Assembly: GCA_002869565.1 (NCBI GenBank)
Contig: PKUJ01000004.1
Coordinates: 1 to 64,000 of the forward strand
Origin: Arcobacter sp.
Lineage (GTDB): Bacteria > Campylobacterota > Campylobacteria > Campylobacterales > Arcobacteraceae
Reading direction: 5' to 3'
DNA: 64,000 nucleotides
Each line of letters starts with the position of its first letter. The first letter of the stretch is position 1. Below, piece after piece: positions 1-8,142 of the stretch. Under the pieces are notes generated by a model. That model saw nothing but the letters and a program-made list of their open reading frames with translations, was not told where the DNA came from and made no database searches. The translations under genes and the position numbers were made by a program.

Positions 1-99
1 AATCTTCACTTTCAATAGCTTTTAACTAAGTAATATATATAATTATATATAAATAACAAAAGCACAAGGTGGAAGATGGAGTGCAGGTTTTTGGAGTGG
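1..99 (+). repeat. Direct repeat A, copy 1 (flank and start of pre-toxin linker)
   Basis: This stretch is identical to 1541-1639 and may extend left of the window. It holds about 50 noncoding bases ending in a TATATATAATTATATATA palindrome, then the first codons of the toxin linker. Because the shared segment includes noncoding flank, the two toxin-tip cassettes look like duplicated or recombined modules rather than independently evolved genes. Confidence 0.9.
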
Positions 100-642
100 A
101 TTTGTAGCATCAGGATTTGCTGCACCAAATAGTTGGGGAATTGAAAGGGGAACTATGTTTACATCTTTAGTATCAGGTACTGTTTCAGAAATAAGTGGTG
201 GTAAGTTTGCTAATGGTGCTGCTTCAGGGGCATTTGTACATTTGTTTAATACTGAGATGCTATAGGAAAAATGATTAGAGATGTATCTGGTAAATTAAAT
301 TCTGATTTCGAAAAGAAAATGTTTACTAGGTATTGGAATGGAGATGGAGATTATAAATTAACAGAGAATGAATTTAATGATATATTATCTAATGCTAGAG
401 CAACAGCAATTAGTGGTAATGCAATTACCATATCCTTATATCATGATGATACATATGATTATGCTATAGGAAGTGCAACTTTATATTTTTCTACAGATAG
501 TGCTAATTTACGTTTTTATGATAATTATAATTTTGATTCAAAACCTTGGGGTGGACGGAATTATTCAGCAGAAATTGCGACACGTTTAATTGGTATTGCA
601 GGTCGTAGTCATGGTGCAAAATCTTTTTCAATTACTAATTAA
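53..642 (+). pseudogene. Orphan polymorphic-toxin tip, frameshifted
   Basis: The open frame begins after a stop at 50-52 and reads AQGGRWSAGFWSG, then GGKFANGAASGAFVHLFN. That second block is the conserved linker preceding variable toxin domains in Rhs-type polymorphic toxins. The linker frame stops at 263-265 just after FNTE, while the toxin tip continues in the next frame (ATG at 271, 123 codons, containing RYWNGDGDYKLTENEF and a C-terminal HGAKSFSITN). A single missing base around 256-259 would rejoin them. There is no start codon or signal for the large N-terminal body, so this is a displaced C-terminal module. The tip's activity is not recognised. The downstream gene is its presumed immunity partner. 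Confidence 0.7.
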
Positions 643-653
643 GGATAAATACA

Positions 654-1046
654 ATGTGGTATAAAATTGCAATATCAGTTATAATTACAATTCTTACGAT
701 ATTAATTTCTATAAATATACTTGATAATAAAAATATGAGTATAACACTCAAAAATATTATTGGATTAAACTCTAATCAATTAGAATTAATTAATAAATAT
801 ACTGGAGGATATGGGACACCTGTATCTATGGTAAGTTATATTTATAAAATTAAAAATAAAAAAGAATTAAATTGTTCAGTATTATCTAAATTTGAGAATA
901 GTGAATTTGTATTTGATGATTTTGAAAAACAATATATAAATATGAAATCAAAATATTGTAGCGTATCTCTATCCCAGAAGAACAATAGATTAATTTATAT
1001 TCTTATTCAAAATTATATTTTTATTATTAAAATATTTACAGATTAA
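654..1046 (+). CDS. Hypothetical membrane protein, candidate immunity protein
   Basis: Not recognised by family. It encodes 130 residues, with one N-terminal hydrophobic segment (about residues 4-24) followed by a polar domain with two cysteines (about residues 74 and 103) and a hydrophobic C-terminal strand region. It starts 11 bases after the toxin tip above. Position directly after a polymorphic-toxin tip, small size and very low GC are the usual hallmarks of immunity genes. A single membrane anchor would fit a toxin that acts in the periplasm or at the membrane. The function is inferred from context only. Confidence 0.5.
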   Translation: MWYKIAISVIITILTILISINILDNKNMSITLKNIIGLNSNQLELINKYTGGYGTPVSMVSYIYKIKNKKELNCSVLSKFENSEFVFDDFEKQYINMKSKYCSVSLSQKNNRLIYILIQNYIFIIKIFTD

Positions 1047-1062
1047 CTATATCTAAAAAGAA

Positions 1063-1149
1063 ATTAGGGGTCGTCAGGTGATAACGATAACCTCTTTGGC
1101 CCTAAAGCTCCAGCTTTGAGAGCCTATAAGTTGTAAGTTCCGGGGACAG
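1063..1149 (+). repeat. Intergenic repeat R1 (toxin-immunity array)
   Basis: About 87 bases that recur at 2563-2648 with few differences. Both contain GATAACGATAACCTCT, a hairpin built on AAAGCT/AGCTTT around CC, and GAGAGCCTATAA. A shorter start of the same repeat (AATTAGAGGTCAG) recurs near 3493. Each copy follows a candidate immunity gene, so it marks module boundaries and could be a recombination substrate or processed RNA element. Confidence 0.8.
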
Positions 1150-1214
1150 TTTATCTAATTGACTAAACAGTTAATTTAGTATCATGTCCCCAGAATTTAA
1201 TAAAAGGAAAATAA

Positions 1215-1526
1215 ATGAGTAACAAAGAGGCTGTATTTGATTATATTATTGATAAAACTTTTAAAGAAATTAAAGGAAAAACATACTTTGCTCCAGCAGG
1301 AATTTATTGGAAAGCATATATTTTAGAGAGTAAAGAACAAGTTAATGAATTAAAAGAATTTTTAAGAAAGTTTTTGTGGATTGTTTTAATTTTAATTGTT
1401 ATTAGTATTTTTTCATTTAAACCATCTTTGTGTTTTCCTTTGTATATATCAATTATTTTTTTTGCATATTTTATTAGTATTATGAAAGCTAAAAGTATTC
1501 AGAAACAGAAAAAGAAAAAAGATTAA
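1215..1526 (+). CDS. Small two-helix membrane protein, orphan immunity candidate
   Basis: Not recognised. It encodes 103 residues: a soluble N-terminal part (about 1-50) containing FAPAGIYWKAY, then two adjacent hydrophobic segments (about 53-70 and 74-90) and a lysine-rich tail (KAKSIQKQKKKKD). A good ribosome site (AAAGGAAAATAA) precedes the ATG. It sits between repeat R1 and the second toxin cassette with no toxin tip of its own, so it is probably an orphan immunity gene left behind after module turnover. Confidence 0.55.
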   Translation: MSNKEAVFDYIIDKTFKEIKGKTYFAPAGIYWKAYILESKEQVNELKEFLRKFLWIVLILIVISIFSFKPSLCFPLYISIIFFAYFISIMKAKSIQKQKKKKD

Positions 1527-1540
1527 CACCCCTGAGGATG

Positions 1541-1639
1541 AATCTTCACTTTCAATAGCTTTTAACTAAGTAATATATATAATTATATATAAATAACAAA
1601 AGCACAAGGTGGAAGATGGAGTGCAGGTTTTTGGAGTGG
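1541..1639 (+). repeat. Direct repeat A, copy 2
   Basis: Identical to window positions 1-99, including the noncoding flank before the linker frame. After 1639 the two linkers diverge in sequence and then converge again at GGTGGTAAGTTTGCTAATGG, giving the mosaic pattern expected when tips are exchanged by homologous recombination at the linker. Confidence 0.9.
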
Positions 1640-1706
1640 TTTTGCTTCTTCTGCCTTTAGTGTTGGAAATAAAGGTTTTGGTGGTAAACCAATTAGAACA
1701 GTTATA

Positions 1707-2213
1707 ATGGGAATTGTAGGTGGTACTGTTTCTGTGATTGCTGGTGGTAAGTTTGCTAATGGTGCTGCTTCTGGGGCATTTGTACATTTGTTTAATACGG
1801 AGTTTAATAGATATATGTTGGGAATACATTCTAATGTATCTTCCAAAGGAAGTTTTAGTTCAGGTCATGCGTGGATTAGTATTTATGATAAAATTACAGG
1901 TAAATTCAATACATATGGACTTTGGGCTACAGAAAGTGGTTTAAGTTCTAATGGTTCAGGTGGCGTATTTGAAAATTTAGAACTATATAAAAATTATTCT
2001 TTTGAGTCAAACTTATTAGTTGATATTTCAGAGGTTCAATATGACAAAATATCTGGAATGTTGGAGTCAGGTTCTGATACATGGTATGTAACTCATACTT
2101 GTGCAGATTATGCTAGGGATGTTTTTTATAAAGCCTCAGGTACTTATCTTAATGTAGATGATTATTTTGGAATAGAAACACCTAGAAAATTGGCAGAAAG
2201 TATAGGTAATTAG
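1707..2213 (+). CDS. Orphan toxin tip with permuted papain-like fold
   Basis: The frame is open from 1593, where it reads AQGGRWSAGFWSGF, but the first in-frame ATG is at 1707. It contains the KFANGAASGAFVHLFN linker followed by a tip with SSGHAWISIYD, TYGLW and a late THTCADYARDVFYK. The order His (GHAW) before Cys (TCADYA) is that of circularly permuted NlpC/P60 (LRAT-like) cysteine hydrolases, so a peptidase or amidase acting on peptidoglycan peptides is plausible. The large N-terminal toxin body is missing, so this is either a silent donor cassette or a remnant. The following lipoprotein gene is its likely immunity partner. Fold assignment is by motif only. Confidence 0.65.
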   Translation: MGIVGGTVSVIAGGKFANGAASGAFVHLFNTEFNRYMLGIHSNVSSKGSFSSGHAWISIYDKITGKFNTYGLWATESGLSSNGSGGVFENLELYKNYSFESNLLVDISEVQYDKISGMLESGSDTWYVTHTCADYARDVFYKASGTYLNVDDYFGIETPRKLAESIGN

Positions 2214-2215
2214 AT

Positions 2216-2560
2216 ATGGTAAACTATTTAAAAATTTTTATTATAATTGTGTTATTTTCAAGTTGTTCAATAAATCAAAATGAATATAAAGAAATTTCTA
2301 AAGAATTATTAAAAAAAGAATTACTTATAAGTAAATCATCAAAAGACTATGATTGTAATTGGATGTATGGAAAAAATGAGATATATCATTTTTTTTCATT
2401 TGTTTGTACTAAAAAGCATATACAAGATAGTTATTTGAAAGTAGTTAAACAATATAAAATAAAATATAATAAATTAACTGTAAAATTACAAAATGAGATT
2501 AAAAATTCAGATGCTGCTTGGGTAGCAATATATAATGATAATATTTTAATATTGTGGTAA
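2216..2560 (+). CDS. Lipoprotein, candidate immunity protein
   Basis: It encodes 114 residues with a short hydrophobic signal ending in a lipobox (LFSSC, Cys at about residue 17), then a lysine-rich polar domain. It begins 2 bases after the stop of the papain-fold toxin tip, so the two are translationally linked. A lipid-anchored periplasmic protein is what one would expect to neutralise a periplasmic cysteine hydrolase. The family is not recognised. The pairing is inferred from position and predicted location. Confidence 0.6.
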   Translation: MVNYLKIFIIIVLFSSCSINQNEYKEISKELLKKELLISKSSKDYDCNWMYGKNEIYHFFSFVCTKKHIQDSYLKVVKQYKIKYNKLTVKLQNEIKNSDAAWVAIYNDNILILW

Positions 2561-2562
2561 TA

Positions 2563-2648
2563 AATTAGGGGTCAGGAGATAACGATAACCTCTCTGGCCC
2601 CAAAGTTCCAGCTTTGAGAGCCTATAATTTGTAAGTTCATGGCACAGG
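2563..2648 (+). repeat. Intergenic repeat R2 (copy of R1)
   Basis: Second copy of the element at 1063-1149, again directly after a candidate immunity gene. It keeps the GATAACGATAACCTCT core and the CCAGCTTTGAGAGCCTATAA segment. Confidence 0.8.
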
Positions 2649-2734
2649 ATACATAATTAACTAAATAGTCAAAAATATGACTGTTTTCGAAGTTTTTAAA
2701 ACTTATAAGTAAAAAATAAACAAAGAAAAAATTT

Positions 2735-3110
2735 ATGAAAAAATTATTAGTTTTAGTCGTTTTAATAGCAAGTTCTGCATTTGCAGGGGGAAGTTCATCT
2801 TCTGGAAAAATAAGTAATTTATATTTTATGAAAAATGGAGCATTACTTTTTTCACATAACGGAAATAGATCGAACCCTGCTACCGATGATGCATGTGTAA
2901 TGGCACAGCATTAAGAGTGGGCAATTGATGGGTCTACAGACCTAGGAAGAACACAAATTTCAGGGCTATTAATGGCATATTCCATGGGGAAAATATTACT
3001 GTTTATGGACTAGGAAAATGCCTTGCTGAAGTGCATAAAACTCGAGAAACAGTAGTGCAAGAGACTATAAAGGGATAAAAGGTATTATTGATGTTGAAAA
3101 GTTATGGTAA
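2735..3110 (+). pseudogene. Decayed small secreted protein
   Basis: It starts with a clear signal peptide (MKKLLVLVVLIASSAFAGG) and stops at 2912-2914 after CVMAQH. The same frame then continues with EWAIDGSTDLGRTQISGLLMAYSMGK. After a frame change it reads ITVYGLGKCLAEV, and after another it ends in YKGIKGIIDVEKLW and TAA. At least one nonsense change and two frameshifts are needed to rebuild it. The pattern (two cysteines flanking a WAID/STD/GK core) resembles small exported proteins often found beside polymorphic toxins. I cannot name the family. Confidence 0.65.
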
Positions 3111-3122
3111 GTGTAGTATTTA

Positions 3123-3144
3123 TTCCCAAGCTGGAGCTTGGGAA
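3123..3144 (+). repeat. Perfect hairpin between toxin-array genes
   Basis: TTCCCAAGCT and AGCTTGGGAA form a 10-bp stem around GG. No T-run follows, so it is not a classical terminator. It echoes the AAGCTCCAGCTT hairpin in repeats R1 and R2 and is probably the same class of boundary palindrome. Confidence 0.6.
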
Positions 3145-3161
3145 CTAGGAAAAGTTAGAGT

Positions 3162-3473
3162 ATGCGAATAATTGAAAAAATAAAGTTAATTACTAATCCA
3201 TTCGATATTTTTCTGATAAAAACAGGAAAAGTATTTGAATTTAAAGGCAAATGTTATCGTACAAATATGATATTTAGAGTTTTTTACAGATTTTATTATG
3301 GAGGTTTATTTATAGTTCCTTTATTATATTTTCTAAATAATTCTTTTTTTGATTATAACGATTTTATTTTTAAGATAATTGAATCAATAATAGTTTTACT
3401 TTTTATTGAAGTTTTTATAATAGTCTTTCTTCCTATGGAAGAAGTATCTTGTTATGATAATTTAAGAAAATAA
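3162..3473 (+). CDS. Small two-helix membrane protein, possible immunity
   Basis: Not recognised. It encodes 103 residues, with a basic amphipathic start (MRIIEKIKLI), the stretch TGKVFEFKGKCYRTN, then two hydrophobic segments (about 45-60 and 72-92). Same length, topology and setting (after a boundary palindrome, before a partial R repeat) as the gene at 1215, which suggests a related role, but the sequences do not obviously align. Confidence 0.5.
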   Translation: MRIIEKIKLITNPFDIFLIKTGKVFEFKGKCYRTNMIFRVFYRFYYGGLFIVPLLYFLNNSFFDYNDFIFKIIESIIVLLFIEVFIIVFLPMEEVSCYDNLRK

Positions 3474-3547
3474 AGGAAAAAATAAAATAAAAAATTAGAG
3501 GTCAGTCGCCACCTTAAAAAAACTTGAAATTTACAAATTTTAACTAA

Positions 3548-3715
3548 ATCAAGAGTAGTTATCTACTCTTGAAGTCCACAACTTTTTTTATAAAACTTTG
3601 CATCATATTGTTTGTCATTTTTATATAAAGAATGAGCAATAATTATCATCATATCTAATGGCTGTTAATACTCCCATAAATAAACTTCCTTTATATACCC
3701 TTGACCTAAAAAATA
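3548..3715 (-). pseudogene. Relic of an IS110-type transposase (3' end)
   Basis: Read on the minus strand this gives YKGSLFMGVLTAIRYDDNY, then after a frameshift HSLYKNDKQYDAKFYKK and a TAG. The block LyMgvLtAIRyd followed by LYKNdkqYD matches the C-terminal region of IS110-family transposases. Only about 55 codons survive and they are in more than one frame. A 9-bp palindrome (CAAGAGTAG/CTACTCTTG) at 3550-3571 covers the end. Confidence 0.5.
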
Positions 3716-4080
3716 CTAATATAAGTACTAAAATAAATTTAGTTTTATATTTCTCTTTAAATTTAATATTGATATTTATTGCATAACAAATGAAATTAAT
3801 TTAAGAAAAAATTATATTTTGAAATTTTCTAAAGATTTAATCTTTAAATTTCTACTATTTTAACCTTTTTATTATGGTATTATGGATAATATTAACAAAC
3901 ATTTTAAATAAATTATATATGGAAATGTTATATCAATTTGAATAAATAATAAAAATTATAAATTGAATTTCTTCTTATCTTTTATACATATTATTTTACT
4001 TAATTAAAATAATTGTAATCAAAAAAAATAGAAGTTTAGCTATGATAAAATCATAAAAAATATTGAAAAAGGAAAAGATA
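3716..4080. other. AT-rich noncoding region before the secretion operon
   Basis: No convincing gene is visible. The sequence is almost pure A/T and should contain the promoter of the type II secretion operon. I could not single out one promoter with confidence. Confidence 0.4.
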
Positions 4081-4455
4081 TTGAAAAAAGCGTTCTCTTT
4101 AATGGAGCTTATGGTTGTTATTATTATACTTGGTCTTCTTGCTGCATTTGTTTTGCCTAATCTTGTAGGTAAGAGTGAGGAATCAAAAGGTAAAATAGTA
4201 TGTATACAAATGAAAAGTGTTGGTCAAGCACTTAAACTTTATAAACTAGATAATTCTTCTTATCCTACTACTGATGAAGGGTTAAATCTTCTTGTAGAAA
4301 AAAAATATTTTGAAGATGAAAAGCTTCCAAAAGATTCTTGGGGAAATAGTTTTATTTATATTCAAAAAGAAAAATCTTTTGATTTGATATCTATGGGTGC
4401 AGATAAAAAAGAGAGTACGGAAGATGATATTTACTACTATAAATGTAGTAACTAA
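4081..4455 (+). CDS. gspG: Major pseudopilin GspG
   Basis: Type II secretion major pseudopilin, which polymerises into the periplasmic pseudopilus that pushes substrates through the secretin. It starts MKKAFSLMELMVVIIILGLLAAFVLPNLVG, a class III prepilin leader with Glu5 and a hydrophobic helix, followed by the GspG signature YKLDNSSYPTTDEGL and the C-terminal SWGNSF. I chose the TTG at 4081 because GGAAAAGATA precedes it at good spacing. An upstream TTG at 4063 has no ribosome site. The residue before the cleavage site is Ala rather than the usual Gly. First gene of a rightward operon. Confidence 0.9.
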   Translation: MKKAFSLMELMVVIIILGLLAAFVLPNLVGKSEESKGKIVCIQMKSVGQALKLYKLDNSSYPTTDEGLNLLVEKKYFEDEKLPKDSWGNSFIYIQKEKSFDLISMGADKKESTEDDIYYYKCSN

Positions 4456-4473
4456 CTTAAAAAGTCTATTAGA

Positions 4474-5001
4474 GTGAAAAAATCATTTACTCTAATAGAA
4501 CTTATTATTGTAATCCTTCTTATTTCTATTGTTTATTTTCTTGCTTTTTCAAGTTTTAGCGTAAAAAACGAAAAAGTGTATAAAGTAAATCTTGAAAATT
4601 TAAAAGAGTTTATGTTTAAAAATTTTACATATGAAAAAAACTTGTCTTTAGTTTGTATAGAAGATGAATCAAAAGATTGTTATATTTTTATTGATGATAA
4701 AATAGATAAAGATATAAAAATCAGTAATCTTTTTAGACAAATTCCTGATGTTTATAATTACAATAAAGATTTAACTAGATATGATTTTACAAAGATAAGA
4801 TTAGATGATATTGAGTATGAACCTTTTTTTGAACTAAAAATAGATAGTGATAAAAAACATAAAGATATTGTTTTGGATACTTTGAATGAAAAAGTTTATT
4901 TATTTTCCTCAATATCAAAAAATGCAGAACTATTTAACAACACAAATGAGATTATAGATAAGTTTTCTGAAAATGAAATAGAGGTAAAAGATGCTTTATA
5001 A
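4474..5001 (+). CDS. Minor pseudopilin, GspH-like
   Basis: It begins at GTG with MKKSFTLIELIIVILLISIV, a prepilin leader and transmembrane helix with Glu5 after the predicted cleavage site, followed by a divergent soluble domain of about 150 residues. It lies 18 bases behind gspG and overlaps gspF by 11 bases. Assignment as GspH is by position after gspG and single-helix pseudopilin architecture. The soluble part is too divergent for me to confirm. Ser occupies the -1 position of the processing site. Confidence 0.7.
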   Translation: MKKSFTLIELIIVILLISIVYFLAFSSFSVKNEKVYKVNLENLKEFMFKNFTYEKNLSLVCIEDESKDCYIFIDDKIDKDIKISNLFRQIPDVYNYNKDLTRYDFTKIRLDDIEYEPFFELKIDSDKKHKDIVLDTLNEKVYLFSSISKNAELFNNTNEIIDKFSENEIEVKDAL

Positions 5002-6205
5002 ATATAGTGGTTTTGATTCAGCAGGTTTAAAAGTAAAAGCAAAAGTTGAAGCAATATCTTTAGAAGAAGCAAAGACAAAATTAAAAGTAAAAGGTATTTT
5101 ATATACAAAAATAGAAGAAGATAGTTTTAATTTTGGAAAAATCTCTTTTAAAAGAAGTATAAAACTTGATTTATCTACACTTTCATATCTTAGTCGTGAT
5201 TTAAGTATATATTTAAAATCTGGAATTACACTTATGAGTTCTATGAACTTACTTAAACAAAGATACAAAGAGAACAAGCTTTTATATACTTTTTTTGATA
5301 CAGTAAAAACATATCTTGATGAGGGTAAGACTTTTTATGATGCTTTAGATTCACAAAAAATTGTTAGGCTTCCTGATTTTTATAAACAATCTATAAAAGT
5401 GAGTGAAAGTGGAGGTCTTTTAGAATCTGTACTTTTAGAACTTTCTGTATTTTTAAAAGAACAAGATAGAATAAAGAAGCAAGTAACTTCAGCTATGGTT
5501 TATCCTTTATTTATACTTTTTGTATCATTTTTTATGGTTGGTTTTATGTTGAGTTTTATTGTCCCAAAAATCACATCTATTTTTACTCAGTTAGATAAAG
5601 AATTACCTCAAAGTACAAAAATTGTGATTGCCTTAGGAGATTTTTTTTCAAATAATTATATTTATATTTTATTATCTTTAATTTTTCTAATTTTTACATT
5701 TATATATTTTCTTAAAAAAAGCATTATTTTTAAATATAACTTTGATAAGTTTTTACTAAAACTTCCTTTCTTTTCAAAGTTAATAGAACAAGCTGAACTT
5801 GCAAGATTTTCTTATATGAACTCAATCTTAATTAAATCAGGTGTACCTATTGTACAGTCCATTAATCTGAGTGCAAACATATTAAAAAATTCTGTTATAA
5901 AAAAAGTTTTTGTTGAGTCTTCAAATAGTGTAGTAGAAGGGAAAAAACTATCAACACTTTTGTTTAATAATAAGATTTATAAAATAGATGAATCTTTTAT
6001 TCATTCTGTTGCAATTGGTGAAGATACAAGTAGATTGAGTGAGATTTTAAATAATCTTGCCCAACTTTACAATGAAGCGAATAAAGATAAAACTGATATT
6101 TTTCTATCTTTGCTAGAACCTATTTTTATGCTTTTTGTAGGTACTATTATTGGGTTTATCGTTATATCAATGCTTTTACCAATATTTTCTATGAATCTGG
6201 GATAG
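4991..6205 (+). CDS. gspF: Inner-membrane platform protein GspF
   Basis: Polytopic platform protein that couples the secretion ATPase to pseudopilus assembly. It encodes 404 residues, the normal family length. The duplicated cytoplasmic domain is visible (LSRDLSIYLKSGITL and RFSYMNSILIKSGVPIVQSI), each followed by a membrane region, with three predicted helices near residues 170-195, 220-240 and 370-395. The last carries the conserved LLEPIFMLFVG. Translationally coupled to the pseudopilin gene upstream. Confidence 0.93.
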   Translation: MLYKYSGFDSAGLKVKAKVEAISLEEAKTKLKVKGILYTKIEEDSFNFGKISFKRSIKLDLSTLSYLSRDLSIYLKSGITLMSSMNLLKQRYKENKLLYTFFDTVKTYLDEGKTFYDALDSQKIVRLPDFYKQSIKVSESGGLLESVLLELSVFLKEQDRIKKQVTSAMVYPLFILFVSFFMVGFMLSFIVPKITSIFTQLDKELPQSTKIVIALGDFFSNNYIYILLSLIFLIFTFIYFLKKSIIFKYNFDKFLLKLPFFSKLIEQAELARFSYMNSILIKSGVPIVQSINLSANILKNSVIKKVFVESSNSVVEGKKLSTLLFNNKIYKIDESFIHSVAIGEDTSRLSEILNNLAQLYNEANKDKTDIFLSLLEPIFMLFVGTIIGFIVISMLLPIFSMNLG

Positions 6206-6211
6206 GATTTT

Positions 6212-6850
6212 ATGAAAAAAGGTGTGGTATTACTAATTACTATTTTTTTTATTGCTGCATTTAGTTTGCTTATTTTGAAAAATCTTGATGATACAGATAT
6301 TTTTATAGAAAAAGAAAATTATATTTTAAATAATACCCAAGTATTAATAGCTATTAAAAATACTAAAAATGAAGTTTCTAAGCTTTTAGTAAAACATAAA
6401 AATGATATAGATAAAGCTTTGGAGAGCGAAGTTTTTCAAACATTAATACCTATAAAAGTCAATGATTTAGATATTAAGTTTGGTATAAAAAAATATGAAA
6501 AAATTGACTTAAATGAGATAAATAATAAAGATTCAAAAGTTGTTGAAGAATATTTTGTATCTTATAATGTATTTGATTATGAACTTTTTAAAGATATATA
6601 CACAGAAAAGTTACAATTTGGAAATAAAAAAATTGAGACTAGTAAGCAATTAAGTGATATAATCGAGACTTTTATTATAAAAAGTTATAGTAAAGAGATA
6701 TTAAGAATTAAAGAAAATCTAGGTTTTTTTAAAGCTGAAAATTTATATGAACTTAATATTGATGTTAAATATAATGGTGCAGTTGCAAGTGCATATTATA
6801 TTTTAAAAAATGATGGGAAGGTTGAATATTTTGACATTAGTTTCAAGTAA
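6212..6850 (+). CDS. GspK-like minor pseudopilin
   Basis: It encodes 212 residues starting MKKGVVLLITIFFIAAFSLL, which matches the GspK type N-terminus (G-V-x-LL-x-x-x-F and no Glu5). The soluble domain is shorter than in classical GspK (300 or more residues) and I do not see the usual calcium-binding insertion. It follows gspF by 6 bases and its 3' end overlaps the next gene. The role would be to cap the pseudopilus tip together with the H, I and J-like proteins. Assignment rests on N-terminus and order. Confidence 0.65.
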   Translation: MKKGVVLLITIFFIAAFSLLILKNLDDTDIFIEKENYILNNTQVLIAIKNTKNEVSKLLVKHKNDIDKALESEVFQTLIPIKVNDLDIKFGIKKYEKIDLNEINNKDSKVVEEYFVSYNVFDYELFKDIYTEKLQFGNKKIETSKQLSDIIETFIIKSYSKEILRIKENLGFFKAENLYELNIDVKYNGAVASAYYILKNDGKVEYFDISFK

Positions 6851-7751
6851 AGAAACACAGAAAATATTTTTAACAACAAAAACTAAAATTAGTCATTTTG
6901 TTGGAAAGATTGATATTATTATCTCTCCTGAGTTTTATTGGGTTAGAAAGTTTGAAATCCCTGTTAAAACTGAGACACAAGCGCGACATGTTTTACCTAC
7001 ACTTTTTGAAGATATTATTGATGATACTTCAATTTTGACTTATCAAGTGATAAAATTAGAGGAAAATCTTTTTTTATGTTTTGCTTACAACAATAAAAAA
7101 ATTTATGAAGTTATAAAAACTTTAAATATACCTATTTCAAGTATCTCTTCGATTTATTTTGCTCAAAACGAATGCCAAAACTTTAAATCTTTTAAAGTTG
7201 ATGAATTGAAGTTTATGTATACACCAGAGGGTATTCTAGTAAAAATACCAAATAATTTACTAGATGATGTGATGGATTTAAAAAAAGTAATTAATAGTAT
7301 AAAACTTAGTACGTATAAGCTGCAAATCAAATTATATAATGATGCAATTAATATAAAATATTATTATTGGATATTTTTCTTTTTTGCTGTGTTGATATTG
7401 ATAAACCTTGTAAAGTATATTGATTTTTCTTCTCAAATTAATAAAAATGAAACTACAATAGAAAAATTAAAAAATTTGAATAAATTACCTTCTAGTATGA
7501 TTCAGACAAATGCTATTTTAAATAAATATGATAAAACAATAGAAAAAGAAAATAAAAAAAGGGAAGCAATTACTTATGTTATGAGTGATCAACGATTTGA
7601 TTTAAAAAGTTTAAATATAGAAAATACTATTTTAAATTTAGAATATTTATCTGCTGATAAAAGTGAAGTAGACAAATTTTTATCAAAGAAATATAAAATT
7701 CTTTCAAGTACTGTTAACTCCTTTGCTTTAAGTGTTAGGATTCAATTATGA
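6831..7751 (+). CDS. GspL/PilN-like assembly protein
   Basis: Bitopic inner-membrane protein: a cytoplasmic domain of about 180 residues (IISPEFYWVRKFEIPVKTE is the actin-like L-type start region), one transmembrane helix (YYYWIFFFFAVLILINLV), then a periplasmic coiled-coil and ferredoxin-like tail. I place the start at the TTG at 6831 because GGGAAGG at 6815-6821 lies 9 bases before it. ATG codons at 6810 and 6813 lack a ribosome site. It overlaps the gspK-like gene. It would anchor the secretion ATPase to the membrane. Confidence 0.65.
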   Translation: MTLVSSKETQKIFLTTKTKISHFVGKIDIIISPEFYWVRKFEIPVKTETQARHVLPTLFEDIIDDTSILTYQVIKLEENLFLCFAYNNKKIYEVIKTLNIPISSISSIYFAQNECQNFKSFKVDELKFMYTPEGILVKIPNNLLDDVMDLKKVINSIKLSTYKLQIKLYNDAINIKYYYWIFFFFAVLILINLVKYIDFSSQINKNETTIEKLKNLNKLPSSMIQTNAILNKYDKTIEKENKKREAITYVMSDQRFDLKSLNIENTILNLEYLSADKSEVDKFLSKKYKILSSTVNSFALSVRIQL

Positions 7752-8140
7752 ATAAATTAAATCCTGCCTATTTATTAGGACTTATAGTTATTATATTTAT
7801 AATTTCTTCTGTTTCTGTTTCAAATCAAAAAGAAAAATATAAAAATAGTATTCAAGCCTATGAAAGTATGAAAATTAAATCAAAAAATTTTAAAGAGTAT
7901 AAACAGACTTGGTTTAATAAAAGTGAAGTAAGAAAAAAAATAGATAGTATTGTTCGAAATTCTACTTTTAGAAAAGAAAAAATATTAAAAGTTGAACAAT
8001 CAAATATTATAAAACTAAAAATAGAATCAAGAAATCCAAGAGTTTTAAATAAATTTTTAAATAGAGTATTAAATGAAAAGATAATACTAAAAAAGCTTGA
8101 TGTTCAGAAAAGAAGTATTTCAATGGAAATAGGAATTTAA
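7748..8140 (+). CDS. GspM/PilO-like assembly protein
   Basis: 130 residues: one N-terminal transmembrane helix (PAYLLGLIVIIFIISSVSV), a basic coiled-coil and a small alpha-beta periplasmic domain (KILKVEQSNIIKLKIES through EIGI), the architecture of GspM. The ATG overlaps the stop of the GspL-like gene by 4 bases, typical of the L-M pair, which form a heterodimer. Family similarity is weak; order and topology carry the call. Confidence 0.6.
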   Translation: MNKLNPAYLLGLIVIIFIISSVSVSNQKEKYKNSIQAYESMKIKSKNFKEYKQTWFNKSEVRKKIDSIVRNSTFRKEKILKVEQSNIIKLKIESRNPRVLNKFLNRVLNEKIILKKLDVQKRSISMEIGI

Positions 8141-8142
8141 AA

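Noticed and set aside
3550-3571. CAAGAGTAG/CTACTCTTG as a terminator
   Set aside because: No T-run follows and it lies over the end of a decayed transposase frame; kept only as part of that relic.
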